The notes beneath the pieces are model-generated. The model was not told the DNA's origin, ran no database searches, and was given only the letters and a program-made list of their open reading frames with translations. The translations under genes and the position numbers were made by a program. Below are positions 1 through 8,079 of a stretch of 56,750 bases of DNA, in pieces (the first letter of the stretch is position 1; every line of letters begins with the position of its first letter). Source of the DNA: Candidatus Peregrinibacteria bacterium (GTDB taxonomy: Bacteria > Patescibacteriota > Gracilibacteria > Peribacterales > Peribacteraceae); contig JACPMB010000004.1 in assembly GCA_016186175.1 (NCBI GenBank), positions 1 through 56,750 of the forward strand, given 5' to 3'.

Positions 1-431
1 CGCTTCCTGCGCCTGCACCGTGTCGAACAAATCTCGCAGAGTCATAAATCTTGCGCCTTCTTTGGACAGTCGCGCGACATGCTGCTCGAGCGCGGCCAAC
101 ACTCCGTCCTGACCCACTTCGTAATGCAGGATGGGAAGCGCGTGATGTTCTGCACAATTTTCCGATCACTGCCTTCAGTGCAATACTATCCGATGCTGCT
201 GCAGGCACTATGAGAGATATCCAGCAAAGCCCGCTGAATCCAGATATGCTTTTGAAGACTGTCGAAGCTTCATCTGGCAACGGCAATAGCAATTACGAGG
301 GAGTTATTATTGCTTCCTACACAACGGAAAGGCACAGTGACGGCAGCGCGTGGTTGCATGCCTTGCCTCTGGCAGTTGCTTTGGCCGATGGAAAAGTGTT
401 GATGTTCTCTGAACGTCTCATTAAGCCTTAA
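1..431 (+). CDS. Partial hypothetical protein with a one-base frameshift
   Basis: The reading frame is open from the left edge in frame 1 and ends at a TGA at 213. Good coding-like sequence then continues in frame 3 to the stop at 429-431. The frames join naturally near 161-168 at a short T run: one extra T would give a continuous protein through residues FCTIFPITAFSAIL. No family is recognised. The segment ending LFSERLIKP stops 2 bases before the next gene, so both are probably in one operon. The true start lies left of the window. The frameshift may be an assembly error or a real decay event. Confidence 0.5.
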
Positions 432-433
432 CT

Positions 434-1105
434 ATGATTCATTTGTTGAAGAAACTAACCATTGGCTTACTGTTCATCATTGCACTCTTTGCGGGGTCAA
501 AATTGTTCTTACTGGGATGGTATGTATTCCGAGGGCACTACATCGGTTCTGAAGGTGTATCGGAATATATAGCAAGTAACAACCTTGATCCCCTTGAGTG
601 TAACAAGATTGAACTGAATCCATTCGACTTTGCATATCCCAGTCGTGGTTCAAGACGGAGCGGCTGCATTCATGGGGTGGCGATACTGCGTAAAGATCCT
701 GCAATATGCCAACTCCTGATGCCAAGTGAATACGGAATAGACTGTATCAAAAACACTTTGCCCCCCGTTGAGGGACCTGAAATCGGCATCAATTGCGAAG
801 ATCGTGATAATAAAATGTTTTGTTATTCCTCATATGATGCGTTGCTCGCACACAATCAAGATATCGTTATTGATTTTACAACTTGTGAAAAAATCACAGA
901 CATCAATAAAAGGGACTGGTGCTACATCGGAAGAGTGCGCACGATCCCGGACGAAAAGGACTGCGGCAATGTCGTGCTCAACCAGGATCACAAGGATTTC
1001 TGCATTTACGCGCTTGCCATGAAAACGAAAGATGCTGGCCTGTGCCAAAACATCCGGCACGAAACGCGACGTATGGCGTGCGAGATGCTGCTCACAGAAT
1101 ATTAG
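434..1105 (+). CDS. Membrane-anchored Cys-rich hypothetical protein
   Basis: This 223-residue protein has an N-terminal hydrophobic segment (about residues 8-30), then an exported-looking domain with many paired cysteines. The pattern C-x2-I ... C ... A-x4-D-x3-C-x2-(I/L) occurs at about 60-90 and again at 150-215, suggesting repeated small disulfide-bonded modules. No enzyme family is recognised. It begins 2 bases after the preceding gene. It is probably anchored in the membrane with the Cys-rich part outside; this is inferred from topology only. Confidence 0.65.
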   Translation: MIHLLKKLTIGLLFIIALFAGSKLFLLGWYVFRGHYIGSEGVSEYIASNNLDPLECNKIELNPFDFAYPSRGSRRSGCIHGVAILRKDPAICQLLMPSEYGIDCIKNTLPPVEGPEIGINCEDRDNKMFCYSSYDALLAHNQDIVIDFTTCEKITDINKRDWCYIGRVRTIPDEKDCGNVVLNQDHKDFCIYALAMKTKDAGLCQNIRHETRRMACEMLLTEY

Positions 1106-1144
1106 GCGACTGTCGGATCACGCCCTGTCCATCCGCTTCCTGTA

Positions 1145-1750
1145 TTGCCTTTCCTGCACGGCACGGGACCCTTCTCCGGATTGCCCGCAGTCCAAAATCT
1201 TTCCGGCGCCGGCTATTCCTGGGGCGGCGGCACGATGGCCCGAATCGTGGATACCCTGCGTCCGGCTGGCAAGACCACGCCCTACACCATCGATCTCGCA
1301 CTCGTAGACGCGGTCCAGTTGGGGTACGGTGGGAAGGTGATGCCCGTTACGGCACGCCCGAACGCCGACAGAGTCTTCAACCGCTACGAAACGGGTGGGC
1401 ACTCGACCATGGCCGAACTGCTCTCGGGCGCCTACGACGCATTGCAAAAGCCCGGCATCACCCTTCTTCCCGATGGGATCAAGTACGCTGTTTCGTTCAC
1501 GGAGTTTATCGTGTATCTGAAGAAGTCAGCGTACGACAAAGGTGAGCCGGCGAATGGGGGGCCGCTGAAAGGAATTGATCCTACGAGGGACAGCCAAAAA
1601 ATAGTTGAACTTTCCACTGATCCTGAAACCGGAAACCCCGTTGCGGCGCATCACGTCAATATTGACGATCAATGGACCAAAGAGCCTAATTCTCCAGATA
1701 CTGTAATTGATGCAGCATTCAATTACTTCATGAAGAGATTCGCTCAATAA
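1145..1750 (+). CDS. Hypothetical protein, possibly 5'-truncated
   Basis: The frame encodes about 201 residues from a TTG at 1145; an in-frame ATG lies at 1235. The same frame is open straight after the stop of the previous gene (1103-1105), and the intervening sequence also looks coding (Pro/Gly-rich). The real start is therefore uncertain and the gene may be the tail of a longer one. The protein is soluble-looking with no signal peptide. No family is recognised. The next gene starts 2 bases after its stop, suggesting an operon. Confidence 0.5.
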   Translation: MPFLHGTGPFSGLPAVQNLSGAGYSWGGGTMARIVDTLRPAGKTTPYTIDLALVDAVQLGYGGKVMPVTARPNADRVFNRYETGGHSTMAELLSGAYDALQKPGITLLPDGIKYAVSFTEFIVYLKKSAYDKGEPANGGPLKGIDPTRDSQKIVELSTDPETGNPVAAHHVNIDDQWTKEPNSPDTVIDAAFNYFMKRFAQ

Positions 1751-1752
1751 CA

Positions 1753-2499
1753 ATGAAGAAATTGATCATCTGTATTCTGGCAGTGTGTATCATCCTTATA
1801 GCATGGTACACGCTGCCGGAAGCGCTCGGATTATGGGCAGTATGGGATTCTCCGCAATACGTGGAACTGACAAAATCTCCGATGACCATAGTGAGAGACA
1901 TGCGAGTGAATGGCGCTTTGTGGAGCATGTCTGGTTCAGTTCAAACAACAACATTAGGCGCCAAACCACATCTTGGCGGCGTTGGAGGCTTCGGACTTCA
2001 GTGGTATAGCTCTGAAGGAAAATTCAAAAGAGCCGTTGGCTTCAACCTATTTTTCCCACCAGATACAAATCCGACGCTGGTGGCGAACTCTTTTTTTGTC
2101 AGTCAAGATGACTTGACAGTCTATGACTGGACACCAGAAGAAAAATACGGAACTAATCTTCAAATTGAAGATTGTGAAGTGGGTGGTCTGCCATATAAAA
2201 ATTATGACGAGTATCCGAAAGTACGATTGCTGTCTCTCGGGCCAGTGACCGTAAAACAAGAATACAAACATCTTACTTTCTCGGGATCATTCAAAATGCC
2301 AGAAGTGATACTCCCGCGAGACCCATACATGCTCTGCAAAGACGGGAAAATGATCCGCAATCCCGCCCCCCCAGCCACAGTCTCCATTGGTGGTGAGCGC
2401 CTCGACCGAGCCGCTCACCCTTCGACGAAGCGCGGCTGCTTGCCGTTCGAAGGCCCTGAGGGCCTCTCAGGCCCGAATGGGCAGCCGCGTCATGAATGA
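1753..2499 (+). CDS. Membrane-anchored hypothetical protein with a repeat-derived C-terminus
   Basis: A 248-residue protein with an N-terminal transmembrane or signal segment (about 3-20) followed by a probably extracytoplasmic beta-rich domain. Its last 34 or so residues, from about ERLDRAAHPST onward, are encoded by the palindromic repeat at 2420-2559, which has an inverted partner at 22615-22782. The tail is thus repeat-derived and the ancestral protein probably ended near VSIGG. Function is unknown. It is the last gene of the left-edge hypothetical cluster and converges on the TrmB-like gene. Confidence 0.6.
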   Translation: MKKLIICILAVCIILIAWYTLPEALGLWAVWDSPQYVELTKSPMTIVRDMRVNGALWSMSGSVQTTTLGAKPHLGGVGGFGLQWYSSEGKFKRAVGFNLFFPPDTNPTLVANSFFVSQDDLTVYDWTPEEKYGTNLQIEDCEVGGLPYKNYDEYPKVRLLSLGPVTVKQEYKHLTFSGSFKMPEVILPRDPYMLCKDGKMIRNPAPPATVSIGGERLDRAAHPSTKRGCLPFEGPEGLSGPNGQPRHE

Positions 2500-2559
2500 T
2501 GTTGTCCTTCAGGGGCGGGCTCAGGGTGAAGCGCGGCCCCTTGGGGCCGCGTGCTTCAC
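2420..2559. repeat. Palindromic repeat, copy A
   Basis: This copy matches the reverse complement of 22615-22782, with long identical blocks either side of hairpin segments that differ. It carries a GGCCCTGAGGGCC stem-loop near 2452-2464 and a strong hairpin at 2526-2559 (arms GTGAAGCGCGGCCCC and its near-complement, 2-nt bulge). It lies between convergent genes, covers the last bases of the TrmB-like gene and could act as a bidirectional terminator. Confidence 0.8.
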
Positions 2560-3551
2560 CGCATAAGCACGGCCGCCATCAAAATAAACAACGATGCTAT
2601 GCCAAGCAAAGCCGCAGTGAGTTTGCGGCCGTATCGCAACCCGCGCAATCCGGATCCGATCGCGGCTCTGATCGCGCCGCCGTGATGCACGAACACCGCA
2701 GAGGCGCGAGCCGGAAGCGCGGGTGCAGCGAACGACTGAATTTTCGATTCCGGCGCGCCTGGCCCGGTCGCGTTCTTTTGTCTTGCGGCGCTGCTGTTCC
2801 ACAGCGCGCCGAATGTCGCGCGTTCCATGCTTGCCAGTTCCGGAAATTTAAGCAGGCACGCGCGATTCTCGGCGTAATTGAAACATGCCAATGTGTCGCC
2901 GCAGACGATCTTCTCGAACTCGTACCGACATTCCTCCTCGCCGATCAGGACGGTCTTCCGGTATTCAAAGGCGTCGCGCGACTGGTAGCGGAGGCCGCGC
3001 TGCGTATCGTGCGCGATGACGTTGGAAAAGACTCCCCTCTTGCGCCGCATGCGCGGCCATTCCGCCATGAAGCAGCTGAGCGGATGATCTTCTGCGGGGA
3101 GGCACGCAGGCTCGTAGCAGAGCAGGGTATTGCCGCAGCCGAGGAGCTTGCGGTACGCCTGGGGAAAATTGGCCACGCCTTCGATGTGTTCGATCTCCGG
3201 GCGTTTTTTGTCCAGTTCCACCGTGCGGAGAAAAGACTCGAAGTTCCGCTGCCTCCTTGTCATAAGCTCAAGCTTGCGGCGGTCGTCCTCCTCCATCCAT
3301 CGGAGCACGGCATCGAGCGAGATCATCGCGTATTTGACGGCGTCGTTGATCACTTCCCTCTGCACGATTCCCTTCTGAATCAGCTTTCTGGTCGCCTGAT
3401 CCAGCACGCCGGTGCTCTTGGCGGTGCGGCCGGCCAGTTCGCGCAGGGTCATCGCGTCGTATTCGAGAAGGCGCCGGATGACCGCGATCTCGGTGGAGGA
3501 GAATCCTGATGCGAGCAGCGAAGCCTCGATTCCGGCAGGTATGGCTTTCAT
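2556..3551 (-). CDS. TrmB-family-like regulator with a C-terminal membrane anchor
   Basis: A 331-residue protein. Residues about 1-95 form a TrmB-type winged helix-turn-helix (TEIAVIRRLLEYDAMTLRELAGRT, then a wing). The middle part resembles the ligand or effector region of such regulators but is not specific. The C-terminus has a basic stretch followed by a hydrophobic segment (LTAALLGIASLFILMAAVL), so the regulator is probably tethered to the membrane. A perfect palindrome lies 24 bp upstream of the start and may be its own operator. The family assignment rests on the N-terminal domain; the inducer cannot be predicted. Confidence 0.65.
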   Translation of the reverse strand: MKAIPAGIEASLLASGFSSTEIAVIRRLLEYDAMTLRELAGRTAKSTGVLDQATRKLIQKGIVQREVINDAVKYAMISLDAVLRWMEEDDRRKLELMTRRQRNFESFLRTVELDKKRPEIEHIEGVANFPQAYRKLLGCGNTLLCYEPACLPAEDHPLSCFMAEWPRMRRKRGVFSNVIAHDTQRGLRYQSRDAFEYRKTVLIGEEECRYEFEKIVCGDTLACFNYAENRACLLKFPELASMERATFGALWNSSAARQKNATGPGAPESKIQSFAAPALPARASAVFVHHGGAIRAAIGSGLRGLRYGRKLTAALLGIASLFILMAAVLMR

Positions 3552-3575
3552 GACAAACCCGAAGGCTACAGAAGT

Positions 3576-3590
3576 TTTACTTAAAGTAAA
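3576..3590. promoter_or_regulatory. Operator-like palindrome upstream of the TrmB-like gene
   Basis: TTTACTT-A-AAGTAAA is a perfect 15-bp palindrome, 24 bp upstream of the minus-strand start at 3551. The position suits autoregulation by the HTH protein it precedes; binding is inferred. Confidence 0.45.
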
Positions 3591-3755
3591 TAGGACATTT
3601 TGGAATCAAACGTCAATCAGCTAGGCGCCGCGGCAACCCTGTCAATGGAGATTGTCCGGAGGTATGCATGAACTCCTTTGTAGCAAGCCATAAAACCTGT
3701 TCCGTCGGGGCATGGAACAACCCTAATCCCCTTTCCTCGCGACCGCACTGTATTG

Positions 3756-5549
3756 TCATTTAACAGTCACGGATTTTGCCAGGTTTCGCGGCATATCGGG
3801 GTTTTTACCCCTCTTCACCGCCAGGAAGTAAGCGAGCGCCTGTATCGGGATGATGTTGAGAATCGCCTGCGCCGTGCCGGCTTCCGGGACCTTGATCCAT
3901 TCATCGAATACCTCGAACTTCTGCGGACCGACGCCGATTATCATCGCCCCTCTTGCTTTCAATTCCTGCGCGTTGCTCAAAATGTCCTGCAGGGCTTCGT
4001 CGGCTCCGGTGAGCACGATGCATGGGCTCCCCTTTTCGATCAGCGCGATCGGCCCGTGCTTGAGCTCGCCGCCGGCGAATCCTTCCGCGTGAACGTAGCT
4101 CACCTCCTGTATTTTGATCGCGCTTTCAAGTGCCATGGGATAGTTCCAGCTTTTGCCGATTATGTAGAGATCGTCGTTTTCATGTATTTTTTCCGCGAGC
4201 TCCTCAAGGCGTTCCACGAACCGGGGATTCAGCATGTCGTTGATCGCGGACGCGCTCTCCAGAAGCAGGGTTTTGCCGTCTTTAAGACGTTCGGACAGCG
4301 CGTAGGCGATCAAAAGGAGCACGGCGAGCTGGCCGGTGAGCGCTTTTGTGGACGCCACCGCTCGCTCCGGACCCGCGTTGATCAGCAGCGTGTAATCCGC
4401 GTCGCGGTCAATCGTCGAACCCTCCACGTTCACTATCGCGAGCACTTTCGCGCCTTTGTCGCGCGCGACCCGCATCGCCTCCAGCACGTCCGCGGTTTCG
4501 CCGCTCTGGCTCACGACGATCAGCAGGCTGTCGGGCTTAAGGAAGTGGTGGAACATCTTGAACTCGCTCGCCGGCGCGAAGTTCACATGATGCTCGGCTA
4601 TTACGGAAAAGAAATATTCGGCAGCCATGCAGGCCTTGGCCGCCGTGCCGCATCCGACCAGGAACGTGCCTTTCGCGCGACGGATCGCTTCGGCGATGGT
4701 CCGTATCTCGCCTTCGTCCTGGTTAACGGCGCGCGCGACGCTCTCTTTCTGGTCCATGATCTCCTTAAGCATGAAGTGTTCGTAATCTCCTTTTTGCGCC
4801 TGTTCCAGACGGTACGTGATCTTGATCTCCCTTTTCGCGCGGCTTTCGCCGGTGCATATGTCCATGAACGATATCGAGCGTCCGTTGGTCGCGGCCATCT
4901 CGCCGTCGTCGAGATATTGGACGACGCGCGTGTGTTTTATAAAAGCGGGGATGTCGGATGCGATAAAATAACCGCTTGCCGCCGCATGCCCCGCGTTCCT
5001 TTCCACGCCTATGATCAGCGGGGAGCCGGTTCTCGCCGCCACCAGCATGTTTGATTTAGTGTGAAGCGCGAGAATCGCGTACCGTCCGTCGAAATTCATG
5101 CACGCGGATCGGACTGCCTCGGCGAAGTCCCCCGATTTTTTAAGCTCTTCTTCGATCAAATGCGGAATGACCTCGGTGTCGGTTTCCGAGAGGAACGTGT
5201 GCCCCTTCGCCTTCAGGTCGCGACGGAGTTCCAAATAATTCTCGACGATGCCGTTATGAACGACGGCGATGGATCCGTCCTCGCTTAAATGCGGGTGCGC
5301 GTTTCGCTGAGTGACGCCGCCGTGAGTCGCCCACCTGGTGTGCGCTACGCTCAGCGAGCATCTTCCCGAAAAATCCTCGCTTTTGATTTCCCCGATCGCC
5401 CCGATATTCTTTTCGATCAGCAGTTCGCCGCCGCATTTGGATGCAATGCCCCAGGAATCGTAGCCGCGGTATTCGAGGTTCTTAAGCCCTTCGATAGCTA
5501 TTACGCCCGCGTCGGTCCTCTTTCCGGCATATCCGAAAATTCCGCACAT
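3756..5549 (-). CDS. glmS: Glutamine--fructose-6-phosphate aminotransferase (isomerizing)
   Basis: Makes glucosamine-6-phosphate from fructose-6-phosphate and glutamine, the first step toward UDP-GlcNAc and peptidoglycan. The 597-residue length is normal. The mature N-terminus begins MCGIFGY with the catalytic Cys2, followed by the class II glutaminase domain (to about 230; the HNGIVEN motif is visible). Two SIS sugar-isomerase domains follow (about 290-420 and 460-590), with SQSGETADV and the C-terminal KSVTVK ending. The frame is open upstream of 5549 but Cys must follow the start Met, which fixes the start. TATCAT lies 6 nt before the ATG. It is divergent from rpsT. Confidence 0.96.
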   Translation of the reverse strand: MCGIFGYAGKRTDAGVIAIEGLKNLEYRGYDSWGIASKCGGELLIEKNIGAIGEIKSEDFSGRCSLSVAHTRWATHGGVTQRNAHPHLSEDGSIAVVHNGIVENYLELRRDLKAKGHTFLSETDTEVIPHLIEEELKKSGDFAEAVRSACMNFDGRYAILALHTKSNMLVAARTGSPLIIGVERNAGHAAASGYFIASDIPAFIKHTRVVQYLDDGEMAATNGRSISFMDICTGESRAKREIKITYRLEQAQKGDYEHFMLKEIMDQKESVARAVNQDEGEIRTIAEAIRRAKGTFLVGCGTAAKACMAAEYFFSVIAEHHVNFAPASEFKMFHHFLKPDSLLIVVSQSGETADVLEAMRVARDKGAKVLAIVNVEGSTIDRDADYTLLINAGPERAVASTKALTGQLAVLLLIAYALSERLKDGKTLLLESASAINDMLNPRFVERLEELAEKIHENDDLYIIGKSWNYPMALESAIKIQEVSYVHAEGFAGGELKHGPIALIEKGSPCIVLTGADEALQDILSNAQELKARGAMIIGVGPQKFEVFDEWIKVPEAGTAQAILNIIPIQALAYFLAVKRGKNPDMPRNLAKSVTVK

Positions 5550-5555
5550 GCGCGC

Positions 5556-5561
5556 ATGATA
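5556..5561 (-). promoter_or_regulatory. -10-like hexamer of glmS
   Basis: TATCAT on the minus strand, 6 nt before the ATG at 5549. No Shine-Dalgarno sequence is visible. Confidence 0.5.
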
Positions 5562-5612
5562 ATGCAAATGATGGAGCCGGGGAACCCCCTTTACATCGCA
5601 GGCGCCGCTCCC

Positions 5613-5618
5613 TAATCT
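5613..5618 (+). promoter_or_regulatory. -10-like hexamer of rpsT
   Basis: TAATCT, 7 nt before the GTG at 5626. It supports the choice of that GTG as the start. Confidence 0.5.
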
Positions 5619-5625
5619 GCCTGGC

Positions 5626-5886
5626 GTGCCGGTCACATCTTCCGCCATCAAAGCATCCCGCCAGAACGCAAGCCGCAGAGAGCGTCTGCGGCCGTACGGT
5701 ACAGGCATGAAAACGGCGATGCGGTCGCTGATTGATCTCGTGAAGGCGAATAAGATCGCAGAAGCCAAAAAGATGCTCCCTGCCGCGTACAAAGCGATAG
5801 ATACGGCCGCGAAAAAGAACATTATCCATCGGAATAACGCCGGCCGGAAAAAGTCGCTGCTCGCAAGGATGGTCGCCGGGGCTTAG
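5626..5886 (+). CDS. rpsT: 30S ribosomal protein S20
   Basis: The 86-residue basic protein has the S20 pattern: N-terminal MPVTSSAIKASRQNASRRER, a helical middle, and the conserved region AIDTAAKKNIIHRNNAGRKKSLLARMV. S20 binds the 5' domain of 16S rRNA. GTG is used as start; no better upstream start exists. ruvX begins 6 bases after its stop, so the two are probably co-transcribed. Confidence 0.93.
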   Translation: MPVTSSAIKASRQNASRRERLRPYGTGMKTAMRSLIDLVKANKIAEAKKMLPAAYKAIDTAAKKNIIHRNNAGRKKSLLARMVAGA

Positions 5887-5892
5887 CCGCGT

Positions 5893-6282
5893 ATGCGCTA
5901 CCTCGCTTTAGATATCGGCACGCGCCGAACCGGAGTCGCGTTCCTGGATACCGCCACAGGGATTCCTCTGCCTCTGGATACCGTGCATCACTCTACGGAT
6001 GATGAATTGACAGTAGCCGTCATGGAGATAATTCGCCTGCGAAATGTCGGAAAAGTGTTAATCGGACTGCCGCTTCTTCCGTCCGGAAAAGAAGGCTCCC
6101 AGGCCGCGGTGAGCAGGCGCGCAGGAAACCTGCTTTCATCGCATGGAATTGAAGTCGAGTACATGGACGAAAGGTACACTTCTCCGCGTCGCTTAGGCCA
6201 TAAATACGCCATTCCGGTCAAAAAATTCGATGGAGACGCCGCGGCTGCCTGCGCTTTGGCCAGCCTGAAACTCCACCATTGA
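5893..6282 (+). CDS. ruvX: YqgF/RuvX-family putative Holliday junction resolvase
   Basis: A 129-residue RNase H-fold protein. It shows the family's N-terminal YLALDIGTRRTGVAF with the first catalytic Asp, VGKVLIGLPLLPSGKEG in the middle, YMDERYTSP and a terminal DGDAAAACALASLKLHH with the last acidic residues. The family is implicated in pre-16S rRNA 5' processing and in Holliday junction cleavage; which applies here is not known. It lies 6 bp behind rpsT, in keeping with a role in ribosome maturation. Confidence 0.88.
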   Translation: MRYLALDIGTRRTGVAFLDTATGIPLPLDTVHHSTDDELTVAVMEIIRLRNVGKVLIGLPLLPSGKEGSQAAVSRRAGNLLSSHGIEVEYMDERYTSPRRLGHKYAIPVKKFDGDAAAACALASLKLHH

Positions 6283-6532
6283 CATTATTACAAAATGGAT
6301 TTACTTTATGTTATCCAGGTTCATTGAAATCATCCTTCGTGACAGTTGTTAGTCTGTTGGAATTTAAGACATGCTTAGTCGCTGCTGAAGTCGTTGAGGA
6401 GACTCGTGTTAGTCTGCCTTCACATTTCTGCTCCAGAATATGTCCGCGACATTGTCCATCGAAACCGCTCGCGGAACTTTTACTTCTGTCAATGTTCTGG
6501 TAAAACGAAGGTTGATTTTCCCCCGATAATCC

Positions 6533-7636
6533 ATGCCGACCGCAACCGCATCTTCGTCTCACGCTCAACAGGTATCAGGACCGACTCTCAGCATGAGTCT
6601 GCAAGATGCACTGGGAAGCCTTTTCATGGTTCTGACTGACAAGGAAATGACCGTGGTGAAAAAGCGCTTCGCTCTGCTCGGGCAGGGCAAGCAGACTCTG
6701 GAAAAAATCGGAAAGCAGTTCAAGGTGACCCGGGAAAGAATCAGGCAGATCGAAAACATTGCCTTAAGCAAGCTCAAGCGCACGGTGCGCACCACGCGTT
6801 TGGACGAAGTCAACGAGATGTCCAAAGGAATGCTGCGTCTCCATGGCGGACTGATGCGCGAGGACGAGCTCGTTTCGCAGGCGCTCAGGCGAATTCATGG
6901 CGCCAATGCCGTTGACGGTGCGGTGCTCAGGCTGTCGTTTTCCATTGACGCAGAAATGAGCAACGAGGCCAAGACGCCGACATTCGTGCCTCTGTGGCGC
7001 TTGGCGTCGCTTTCCGGCGACGATGTGTCGTTGATCGTGGAAAACATGGTGAAAATAATGAAAAAAAGGAAGACATGCATGAAGCAGGAGGAGATCGTGT
7101 CTGCGATACAGGCGCTTAATCTGTTCAAGGACCGCATCCCGTCCGCCGAGCTGATCGGCAGCTGTCTGCGCGTTGATGAGAGGCTCAAGGAAGTCGAGGA
7201 GGGATGGGGGCTGACCGAATGGCGTTTCGTGCGACCACGCTCAATACGAGACAAAGTGGAGATCATCCTCAAAAAGTCCGGCGAGCCGCTGCATTTTATG
7301 GAAATAGCCAATCGCATACGCGAGGCGCGCTTCGATCACAAGAACGTCACGGTGCAGGCTGTGCACAACGAGCTGATCAGGTATCCGCAGTTCGTGCTCG
7401 TAGGCCGCGGGTTATACGCGCTGCGCGAATGGGGATACGAGCCCGGCACTGTCGCTGACGTAATAGAGAAAATCCTCAAGAACAACGGGCCGCTCAGCAA
7501 GAAGGAGATAATCGCGGAAGTCGCAAAGCAGCGCACCGTCAAAATAGGCACCATCAGCCTTAATTTGCAGAAGATGCCGTATTTCGTCCGCGTCGGCCGC
7601 GCCGTCTATACGTTCGATGGGGCAAAGAAAGCATGA
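6533..7636 (+). CDS. Sigma-70 region 4 / HARE-HTH protein
   Basis: A 367-residue DNA-binding protein. Residues about 35-90 match sigma-70 region 4 (LTDKEMTVVKKRFAL ... LEKIGKQFKVTRERIRQIENIALSKLKR). Two C-terminal modules, about 232-295 and 300-362, look like HARE-HTH winged helices of the RNA polymerase delta subunit type (PLHFMEIANRIREA ... GRGLYALREWG and PLSKKEIIAEVAKQ ... GRAVYTF). Regions 2 and 3 of a true sigma factor are absent, so it is probably an RNA polymerase-associated regulator. It stands alone between ruvX and a coiled-coil gene. Confidence 0.8.
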   Translation: MPTATASSSHAQQVSGPTLSMSLQDALGSLFMVLTDKEMTVVKKRFALLGQGKQTLEKIGKQFKVTRERIRQIENIALSKLKRTVRTTRLDEVNEMSKGMLRLHGGLMREDELVSQALRRIHGANAVDGAVLRLSFSIDAEMSNEAKTPTFVPLWRLASLSGDDVSLIVENMVKIMKKRKTCMKQEEIVSAIQALNLFKDRIPSAELIGSCLRVDERLKEVEEGWGLTEWRFVRPRSIRDKVEIILKKSGEPLHFMEIANRIREARFDHKNVTVQAVHNELIRYPQFVLVGRGLYALREWGYEPGTVADVIEKILKNNGPLSKKEIIAEVAKQRTVKIGTISLNLQKMPYFVRVGRAVYTFDGAKKA

Positions 7637-7699
7637 GGTTGCGAAATGTAGAGATGTAAAAGCGAGCGATACCGTGCATTGTTTTTGTGATTCCTGCAT

Positions 7700-7984
7700 T
7701 CAGGCCGCTTCCAGCGCTGAAACTCTCTTTCCCAGTTCCTCCTGGTTCGTTATAAACGACGTGTGATTTTGATGAAGCTGAAATCGCAGTCCTTTTAATT
7801 CAGATGTGAACTTATTGAGCTGGAGGCTCACGCCATCTATCCTGTCGTTTAGTCTCTCATCTAATGTCGAGATATCCTCTTTGAGTTCTTTACGCACACT
7901 AGCTATCTCGTCTAAAAGTGTTTTCAATAACTCTTTGTTCGTCAGGTCCGGCACGCTGTCGTTATCACCGTATACGGCACTCAT
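7700..7984 (-). CDS. Small coiled-coil protein
   Basis: A 94-residue protein starting MSAVYGDNDSVPDL. Most of it (about 20-90) is a heptad-rich coiled coil (LLDEIASVRKELKEDISTLDERLNDRIDGVSLQLNKF) with no membrane segment. An upstream in-frame start at 8002 would add 6 residues. Function is unknown; such proteins often act as oligomerising or adaptor subunits. It is convergent with the sigma4-HARE gene and divergent from the lipoprotein gene. Confidence 0.6.
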   Translation of the reverse strand: MSAVYGDNDSVPDLTNKELLKTLLDEIASVRKELKEDISTLDERLNDRIDGVSLQLNKFTSELKGLRFQLHQNHTSFITNQEELGKRVSALEAA

Positions 7985-8026
7985 ATAATTCCGAGGATAC
8001 ACTTGAGGTGATTCAGGACAAGTTCA

Positions 8027-8046
8027 GTTCCACGGCCACATGGAAC
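8027..8046. promoter_or_regulatory. Palindrome 1 flanking the lipoprotein gene
   Basis: GTTCCACGGCCACATGGAAC has 6-bp perfect arms and lies 33 bp before the lipoprotein start. A close relative occurs at 9008-9027, just after the gene. Confidence 0.4.
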
Positions 8047-8065
8047 GTCCTCGGGACACTTCTGT

Positions 8066-8071
8066 TATTCT
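8066..8071 (+). promoter_or_regulatory. -10-like hexamer of the lipoprotein gene
   Basis: TATTCT, 8 nt before the ATG at 8080. Confidence 0.45.
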
Positions 8072-8079
8072 CTCTTCCT

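Noticed and set aside
3753-5054. 433-residue plus-strand frame opposite glmS
   Set aside because: glmS is unambiguous on the minus strand; the opposite frame is a composition shadow.
5550-5625. glmS ribozyme upstream of glmS
   Set aside because: The divergent gap to rpsT is only about 76 bp and has no room for the ribozyme fold.
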